From assembly GCF_014201735.1 (NCBI RefSeq), contig NZ_JACHFE010000004.1:186001-250000 (forward strand): a DNA stretch of 64,000 bases, written 5' to 3'. Below the pieces are notes generated by a model. The model did not search any database. It saw only the letters and a list, made by a program, of their open reading frames with translations, and was not told the DNA's origin. Shown piece by piece: positions 59,501 through 64,000 of the stretch. Position numbers and translations under genes: made by a program. Position 1 is the first letter of the stretch. The number at the start of each line of letters is the position of its first letter. Origin of the DNA: Marinobacter oulmenensis (GTDB lineage: Bacteria > Pseudomonadota > Gammaproteobacteria > Pseudomonadales > Oleiphilaceae).

Positions 59501-59650
59501 AGGTGAGGCACCCAAAACCGCCACAATCGCCGCCACGCCCGCCACCCGCCGGCTGCCACCGGCACTTTTCCGCCTGCCGGTGGCCAGTTCCGATACCGCC
59601 TGGTAACGGCCCTGCCTCCGGTTAAATACCACCCTGTATACATGGTTCAT
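56552..59650 (-). CDS. Autotransporter with ESPR, beta-helix passenger and C-terminal barrel
   Basis: 1032 residues. The N-terminus MNHVYRVVFNRRQGRYQAVS is an extended signal peptide region, followed by the hydrophobic AGVAAIVAVLGASPAFA cleavage region. The passenger has a glycine-rich part (about 60-300, GGxGGxGG) and autotransporter-associated strand repeats such as GTGSLTKSGAGTLALTGANT and TYSGTTDVDAGTLAVNG. The C-terminal ~280 residues form the beta-barrel, ending GVSVNW with terminal tryptophan as required for BAM insertion. No catalytic triad or RGD was noticed; adhesion or aggregation is likely. AGGAGA precedes the ATG. Confidence 0.9.
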   Translation of the reverse strand: MNHVYRVVFNRRQGRYQAVSELATGRRKSAGGSRRVAGVAAIVAVLGASPAFAAEIDITTSSGTDGANPGESGTAAYGAITTDGDTYNLGGSDTLTGGSGAKGAQATVAQTTGGTGGAGGDGLLVNGGSNVFNLGGAITGGAGGAGGDAPASQFYAGSAGAAGSGLRVEGSDNQYEITGSVTGGRGGTGGYGVNARNGGVGAAAVLLNGTGNTVSVNGGTLTGGDGGDRGSTVRAGGMGGSAVQFNGSNNRLITNSALSGGSAGVGGATQSNAIQINGEGNTVELRDGYTFSGDVVVQSGTHTLALGGTTTSGSFDVSRLTASEQNGDGVTQFVGFSTLEKAGSGTWTLSGTRGDSNATLISGGTLVGSIDSLGNGDIENNGTLDVSQVSAGTYTGDVTGTGSLTKSGAGTLALTGANTHSGGTTISAGTLAIGNGGTTGSLSGDVLNNSALAFNRSNDLTFAGDISGTGSLTQAGSGLLELTGASTYSGTTDVDAGTLAVNGSLANSQVAVNNGGTLMGAGTIGGLDLASGGTLAPGNSIDTLTVDGDVTFESGSVFEVEVEAGGTSDVLAATGTATINGGDVAVQASESGTWSQTTSFSILTADGGVSGEFDGVTSNLAFLTPTLSYNTNSVDLTLERNDVSFSDMGRNAPETAVAGALQAIYQEDSSALDGFFPEFLGMSDAQAERAIQTLNGSSLASLSRTIGMRQSSPVFQHFIQSAGASMVGSASAKPVYLASTDNSVTTSAVDAVNSQGRPDYGLWLETSGIRGDVDASRQNYGYDTETESVSVGFDFRLPHAFVGGVALSQLSTDVEFDTVNDDQEMDQTFLTLSLQQQRARLRVSGLVSYGRSDIDTRRRIELAGSTRSARGETDGSELYAYAEAAYDIEHKGLVWQPVVGLSAADVTVDGFSETGAGSLNLSVEEQDRTSVKSRLGGRARFESLSSPFAVELSAFWNHEFADSDNAVSMHFREQPTTVYTVEDGDRERDSLEWGASGEYYLNDYATLTARIGGSQSSHASWLGGALGVSVNW

Positions 59651-59749
59651 GGACTACTCTCCTAAGACTCATAAAACATTTGAAGGGCGTTAAAGCCCAG
59701 TACTTATAAAAAATGTTTTTTTATACTCAAGGCAGTATGACCAAACATT

Positions 59750-59795
59750 TAGCTACATACCATTACAATCTGCAACGAATAGCTACACAACATTA
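59750..59795. promoter_or_regulatory. Direct repeats upstream of the autotransporter
   Basis: TAGCTACATACCATTA (59750-59765) and TAGCTACACAACATTA (59780-59795), 13 of 16 bases equal, start 30 bp apart, about three helical turns. The AT-rich region lies 100-145 bp upstream of the autotransporter ATG. It suits a regulator bound to one DNA face; the protein is unknown. Confidence 0.45.
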
Positions 59796-59850
59796 AAGTA
59801 ACTTACCGGGACGGAAGTTCAGGAAACAGGTTTGCCTGCCCGCACCGGGC

Positions 59851-59880
59851 AAAAAAAAGCCACCTCGAGAGGTGGCTTTT
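59851..59880. terminator. Bidirectional intrinsic terminator after the LIV permease operon
   Basis: GCCACCT-CGAG-AGGTGGC stem (59859-59876). A run of A (59851-59858) gives a T-run on the minus strand, and TTTT follows on the plus strand. It lies 27 bp after the livM-like stop. Confidence 0.85.
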
Positions 59881-59906
59881 GAGCAAGAGATAACGGTCAG
59901 ATGCGG

Positions 59907-60902
59907 TTAACTCAGGTTCCGGCGCATGAATTTCTGGATCTCACCCACGATACCGCTGCGGAAAGCCAGGACCGTGAGCACGAAGATGGCACCCAGAATC
60001 GGGTCTACCCAGTCCCGGAGTGGCCCCTGCGACAGCTGGTATTCCACGTTCACCACGAAGGTGGCACCCACCACCGGGCCGAGCAGCGTGCCCATGCCAC
60101 CAACCAGAGTCATCAGGATAACCTCACCGGACATATGCCAGTGGGCATCGTTAAGGGAGGCAAGCTGGAAGACCACGGACTTCATTGAGCCCGCCAGCCC
60201 CGCCAGAGCGGCAGACAGAACAAACGCAAGGATCTTGTAACGGTCCACGTTGTAGCCCAGGGACACGGCCCGGGGTTCGTTCTGTTTGATGGCCTTGAGC
60301 ACCTGGCCGAATGGGCTGCCCACCACACGTTGCACCAGCAGGTAGCAGGCGATGAACACCGCCAGCACGAAGTAGTACATGTTGAGGTTGTCTTCCAGAC
60401 TGACCAGCCCGAACAGCTCGCCGCGGGGAATCCCGTGCATGCCGTCTTCACCGCCGGTGAACTCGGACTGCACAAAGAAGAAGAACACCAGTTGCGCCAG
60501 CGCCAGGGTCACCATGGCGAAGTAAATGCCCTGTCGGCGGATCGACAGCAGGGCGAACGCCAGCCCCAGGCCGGTGGCCACCAGCGTACCGGCGATGATG
60601 CCCATTTCCGTGCCCAGGCCCGAGTAGTTGCTGAGCAGATAACCGGTGGTGTAGCCGCCGGCGGCCAGGAAGGCCGCGTGCCCGAAGGACAGCAGGCCGG
60701 TAAAGCCAAACAGCAGGTTAAACGCCACTGCAAACAGGGAGAAGCACAGGATCTTCATCAGGAAGACCGGGTAGATGGCCAGCGGCGCGGCCAGCAGTAC
60801 CAGCAGCAACACGCCGTTGATCATCATCTTGCGACGGTCCTGTGACTTCTGATCGTCCAGGATCGACTGGTGGATATCGGTGGACTTGATTGGCTGGTTC
60901 AT
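59907..60902 (-). CDS. livM: LIV-type ABC transporter permease (LivM-like)
   Basis: 331 residues, 8-10 membrane spans. FGFTGLLSFGHAAFLAAGGYTTGYL is the family's GHA signature, and the cytoplasmic coupling segment is LKAIKQNEPRAVSLGYNV. It forms a heterodimer with the LivH-like permease 2 bp upstream. The adjacent substrate-binding protein determines specificity; branched-chain amino acids are common for the family, but amides, urea and other substrates also occur. It is the last gene of the operon. Confidence 0.88.
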   Translation of the reverse strand: MNQPIKSTDIHQSILDDQKSQDRRKMMINGVLLLVLLAAPLAIYPVFLMKILCFSLFAVAFNLLFGFTGLLSFGHAAFLAAGGYTTGYLLSNYSGLGTEMGIIAGTLVATGLGLAFALLSIRRQGIYFAMVTLALAQLVFFFFVQSEFTGGEDGMHGIPRGELFGLVSLEDNLNMYYFVLAVFIACYLLVQRVVGSPFGQVLKAIKQNEPRAVSLGYNVDRYKILAFVLSAALAGLAGSMKSVVFQLASLNDAHWHMSGEVILMTLVGGMGTLLGPVVGATFVVNVEYQLSQGPLRDWVDPILGAIFVLTVLAFRSGIVGEIQKFMRRNLS

Positions 60903-60904
60903 GG

Positions 60905-61792
60905 TTACGCCTCCTTACCAAACAGTCCGGTGGGCCGGAACATCAGCACCACCACCATGACCAGGAAAATCACGGCGGACGACGCCGGGGGGTAGAAGGT
61001 CTTGGTCAGGCCTTCAACAACCCCCATCAGAATACCGGTAATGATGGCGCCACCAATCGACCCCATGCCGCCGATGACCACCACGGCAAAGACGACGATC
61101 AGAATGCTCGACCCCATAACCGGTGTTACCGAGTAGATGGGCGCGGCAAGCACACCGGCGAACGCCGCCAGCATGACACCGAAGCCGTAGGTCAGGCTGA
61201 TCAGCAGAGGCACGTTAATACCGAACCCCTGCATCAACTGGGAGTCTTCGGTCCCGGCCCGAAGATAGGAACCCAGCTTGGTTTTCTCAATAATGAACCA
61301 GGTGCCGAAACACACCAGAAGGGCGGCAACGATCACCCAGGCACGGTAGTAAGGCAGGAACATGAAGCCGAGATTGACCCCACCCTTGAAGATGTCCGGC
61401 ATGGTGTAACGCAGGCCGGACACCCCGTAAATGTTGGTCAGCACCCCCTGGATGATCAGGGCGACACCGAAGGTCAGCAGGAGGCTGTAGATATGATCCT
61501 GACCGGCGATCCGGCGCAGCAGGAAATACTCGATCAGCATCCCGAAGGCACCCACGATAATCGGCACCAGGAACAGGGCAACCCAGTAATTGATGCCCAG
61601 AGCGTCAAACAGGACAACCGTCACCAGGGCACCCAGCATATACATGGCGCCGTGGGCAAAATTGATGATCTTCAACAGGCCAAAGATAACCGCAAGACCA
61701 AGGCTTAGCAGGGCGTAAAAAGCGCCGTTGATGACCCCGATCAGCAACTGACCGGACAACACAGCGAGGGGGACGCCGAAAATCATGGACAT
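60905..61792 (-). CDS. livH: LIV-type ABC transporter permease (LivH-like)
   Basis: 295 residues, about 8 membrane spans. GLLKIINFAHGAMYMLGAL is the NFAHG signature of LivH proteins, and the coupling loop is GSYLRAGTEDSQLMQGFGIN. The ATG at 61792 has GGAG eight bases upstream; the longer open frame is not used. The 105-bp gap to the upstream binding-protein gene contains a GGCTC/GAGCC hairpin that may reduce read-through, as the binding protein is normally made in excess. Confidence 0.88.
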   Translation of the reverse strand: MSMIFGVPLAVLSGQLLIGVINGAFYALLSLGLAVIFGLLKIINFAHGAMYMLGALVTVVLFDALGINYWVALFLVPIIVGAFGMLIEYFLLRRIAGQDHIYSLLLTFGVALIIQGVLTNIYGVSGLRYTMPDIFKGGVNLGFMFLPYYRAWVIVAALLVCFGTWFIIEKTKLGSYLRAGTEDSQLMQGFGINVPLLISLTYGFGVMLAAFAGVLAAPIYSVTPVMGSSILIVVFAVVVIGGMGSIGGAIITGILMGVVEGLTKTFYPPASSAVIFLVMVVVLMFRPTGLFGKEA

Positions 61793-61897
61793 GGTGCTTA
61801 CTCCAGAAGCAGCGCAGACGTTGTTTTTGTTGGGCTCTCGTCCTGAGGGGAGCCGGACACCCGCCCTTGACGGGAGAGTGACCGGCAACCGACACGC

Positions 61898-63109
61898 TTA
61901 GTTATTGACCAGATCGCACTTGCTCTCGGACAGCGGACGGTAGGCCTGGTCGGCCGGGATAGTCCGCAGGATCTTGTAAAGATCCCAGTCACTGCTGGAC
62001 TCGGCGGGGGTCTTCACCTCTGCCAGGTACATGTCGTGCACCATACGGCCGTCTTCACGGATGCGGCCGTTTTTCGCGAACATGTCGTTGATGGGGGTGT
62101 CCATCATCTGCTCGCGTACCGCCTGGGCATTGTCAGACCCGGTGGCCGCCACCGCATTCAGGTACTGCAGGGTGCTGGAGTAGATACCGGCGTGCACCAT
62201 GGTCGGACGAACGCCGGTCTCCTCCATGAAGCGGTCGGACCACTCGCGGGTCTCGTCGTTCATGTCCCAGTACCAGCCGGTGGTCAGTTGGATACCCTGC
62301 GCGGTTTCAGCCCCGAGCGCGTGCACATCGGTCAGGAACAGAAGCAGCGCAGCCAGGGTCTGGCCGGACTGGGTCACACCGAACTCACTGGCAGTGTTGA
62401 TGGCGTTGGTGGTATCGGCACCGGCGTTGGCCAGGCCCACCACGTCAGCCCCAGAGGCCTGGGCCTGGAGGATAAAGGAGGAGAAATCCTGAGTCGGGAA
62501 CGGATGACGCACCTTGCCGATCACCTCACCACCGTTTTCCTCGACAACCCGGGTCACGTCCCCTTCCAGGGCATGACCGAAGGCATAATCGGCAGTCAGC
62601 AGATACCAGGATTGCCCCCCTTCCTTGACCACCGCACTGGCGGTACCGTTGGCCAGCGGATAGGTGTCGTAGACATAGTGAATGTGGTTCGGAGTGCAGT
62701 GTTCGTTGGTGATGCTGGATGCGGCGGAGCCGGACACAATGCCCAGTTTGTCGTTTTCTTCCAGAATCTTGCTGACAGCGATACTGACCGAGGACGCGAC
62801 CAGGCCGGCTACCATGTCCACATTGTCGTTCTCAACCCAGCGACGGACGGTACTTGAGGCGGCATCCGGGCTGTTACGATCGTCGGCGCTGACCACTTCG
62901 ATTTTGGCGCCGTTCACCTTGCCACCAAAGTCCTTGATCGCCATTTCCAGTGCGGCCAGGCCATTGGGCCCTGCCAGGTCACGGTAAGTACCGGACATGT
63001 CAGCCAGATAACCGATCTTGACCGTGTTGTCCGTAATTTCTGCCTGGGCTGCGCCCACCATCAGAGCTGATGCAACGGCTGAGGTCAGAAGCTTTTTGGT
63101 CATTGTCAT
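61898..63109 (-). CDS. ABC transporter periplasmic substrate-binding protein (LIV family)
   Basis: 403 residues. Signal peptide TKKLLTSAVASALMVGAAQA, cleaved after AQA. The type I periplasmic binding fold starts VKIGYLADMSGTYRDLAGPNG; DRNSPDAASSTVRRW and WYLLTADYAFGHALE are typical of the branched-chain amino acid/amide group. The ligand cannot be told from the sequence; relatives bind amino acids, amides or aromatic acids. GGAG precedes the ATG. It lies between ATPase and permease genes of one operon. Confidence 0.88.
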   Translation of the reverse strand: MTMTKKLLTSAVASALMVGAAQAEITDNTVKIGYLADMSGTYRDLAGPNGLAALEMAIKDFGGKVNGAKIEVVSADDRNSPDAASSTVRRWVENDNVDMVAGLVASSVSIAVSKILEENDKLGIVSGSAASSITNEHCTPNHIHYVYDTYPLANGTASAVVKEGGQSWYLLTADYAFGHALEGDVTRVVEENGGEVIGKVRHPFPTQDFSSFILQAQASGADVVGLANAGADTTNAINTASEFGVTQSGQTLAALLLFLTDVHALGAETAQGIQLTTGWYWDMNDETREWSDRFMEETGVRPTMVHAGIYSSTLQYLNAVAATGSDNAQAVREQMMDTPINDMFAKNGRIREDGRMVHDMYLAEVKTPAESSSDWDLYKILRTIPADQAYRPLSESKCDLVNN

Positions 63110-63180
63110 TGTTGTTTCTCCGCTACTGTCTTGCGTTGGTTCGGGTTATTGTTGGTTTTTTGCTCTTGTTCTATCCGGGA

Positions 63181-63903
63181 TCAGACCCCCAAATAGCTGT
63201 CCAGCACCGACTGCTTGGCACTCAGTTCATTGGCGCTGATTTCTTCCACAATCTGCCCGTGCTCGACCACATAATGGCGATCGGCCAGCGGGGCGGCGAA
63301 GTGGAAATTCTGCTCGACCAGAACAATGGTCAGTCCCTTGTTCTTGAGGGCAACCAGGACCTCCCCCAGCTTCTCCACGATGACCGGCGCCAGCCCTTCA
63401 GTGATCTCATCCAGCAACAGCATATTGGCGCCGGTGCGCAGGATTCGGGCCATGGCCAGCATCTGCTGCTCACCGCCGGACAGCTTGGTGCCCTGACTGA
63501 AGCGGCGTTCGTAGAGATTGGGGAACATGGTGTAGATATCTTCCAGGCTCATACCGCCACTGCGCACCACCGGCGGCAGGGTCAGGTTCTCCTGGACATT
63601 GAGTGAGGAAAAAATGCCCCGATGTTCGGGGCAATACCCGACACCCAACCTGGCAATGTGATGGGGAGCGCACTGCATGGTTTCTTCGCCGTTGATCATG
63701 ATCGAACCGGTACGCCGGCCCACCATGTTCATGATGGCCTTGAGGGTGGTGCTACGACCGGCGCCGTTGCGCCCCAGCAGGGTCACCAGCTCGCCCCGGT
63801 TCACCTCCAGATCGATCCCGTGCAGGATATGGGACTCCCCGTAAAACGCGTGCAACCCGGAGATTCGAAGCTGCTCGTATTCGCGGTCCGGATTGCTGCT
63901 CAT
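63181..63903 (-). CDS. livF: LIV-type ABC transporter ATPase (LivF-like)
   Basis: 240 residues. The Walker A motif reads GRNGAGRSTTLKA, where the usual GKS/T lysine is arginine. The ABC signature is LSGGEQQMLAMARIL, and Walker B is MLLLDEITEGLAP. The lysine-to-arginine change in Walker A at the ATP-binding position is unusual and worth checking. The ATG overlaps the upstream livG-like stop by 4 bp. Confidence 0.85.
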   Translation of the reverse strand: MSSNPDREYEQLRISGLHAFYGESHILHGIDLEVNRGELVTLLGRNGAGRSTTLKAIMNMVGRRTGSIMINGEETMQCAPHHIARLGVGYCPEHRGIFSSLNVQENLTLPPVVRSGGMSLEDIYTMFPNLYERRFSQGTKLSGGEQQMLAMARILRTGANMLLLDEITEGLAPVIVEKLGEVLVALKNKGLTIVLVEQNFHFAAPLADRHYVVEHGQIVEEISANELSAKQSVLDSYLGV

Positions 63904-64000
63904 TGGGCCGCCTCCACGGTCTGGTTATCCTCCGCGGCTACGCCGCGTTCACCACTGCCATCGGAGCCCATGTAGACCTCGCGCACGGCCGGATCAGCCG
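63900..64000 (-). CDS. livG: LIV-type ABC transporter ATPase (LivG-like), C-terminal fragment
   Basis: Only the last ~32 codons lie in the window. The tail reads ADPAVREVYMGSDGSGERG and then a short acidic end; D-P-x-V-R-E-V-Y-x-G is the usual LivG C-terminal signature. Its stop overlaps the livF start (ATGA). The gene continues past the right edge. Confidence 0.8.
   Translation of the reverse strand, partial: ADPAVREVYMGSDGSGERGVAAEDNQTVEAAQ

Overview
The window reads as chromosomal DNA of a GC-rich marine gammaproteobacterium. The gene set (FdxA, AlkB, DjlA, IlvGM, a LiuR-type leucine degradation operon, several AMP-forming acyl-CoA ligases) and codon use fit Marinobacter or a close relative. 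That assignment is an inference, because no rRNA or tRNA gene is present to support it. No insertion sequence, prophage or CRISPR array was seen.

Layout. 1-25.7 kb is mixed housekeeping: ferredoxin fdxA, a DegV protein, an NCS2-like permease, an acyl-CoA ligase divergent from a PAS histidine kinase/LuxR-type regulator pair, a MocR regulator with PhzF, a flavoprotein, a phospholipase D lipoprotein, an MgtC/DUF4010 protein, alkB, an unusual HD-GYP phosphodiesterase, djlA, truC, a chemoreceptor and an RND efflux pair. 25.7-28 kb is ilvGM, preceded by a Val/Leu-rich leader peptide and mutually exclusive terminator/antiterminator hairpins. 28-36.7 kb holds two related acyl-CoA dehydrogenase/thiolase modules, an SDR, an AraC regulator and an acyl-CoA ligase. 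36.8-46.5 kb is the leucine/isovalerate operon liuRABDCE-like (isovaleryl-CoA dehydrogenase, MCC beta, hydratase, MCC alpha, HMG-CoA lyase), an AhpD-like protein and another acyl-CoA ligase. 46.5-53.6 kb is a ureide (allantoin) utilisation cluster with two NCS1 transporters, one frameshifted, and a GntR/FCD regulator. 53.6-59.7 kb carries an EmrAB-type pump and a large autotransporter. 59.9-64 kb is a LIV-type ABC transporter, cut by the window end.

How the parts connect. Branched-chain amino acid metabolism recurs: attenuated valine/leucine synthesis (ilvGM), leucine catabolism (liu) and a LIV-family transporter. The 16-base core TTTACGTTTACGTAAA occurs upstream of liuR and upstream of the SDR/dehydrogenase/thiolase operon, which suggests one MerR-type regulator controls both. 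An ATTGT-N2-ACAAT-like motif in the ureide cluster is a candidate site for the local GntR protein.

The most unusual feature is a family of three ~105-bp intercistronic elements (29243-29350, 38532-38635, 44010-44119). Each has a 25-29 bp self-complementary outer stem whose sequence differs between copies. Each also has a conserved or covarying core of two small hairpins presenting GGA loops that match the CsrA/RsmA consensus. All three point the same way as transcription inside acyl-CoA catabolic operons.
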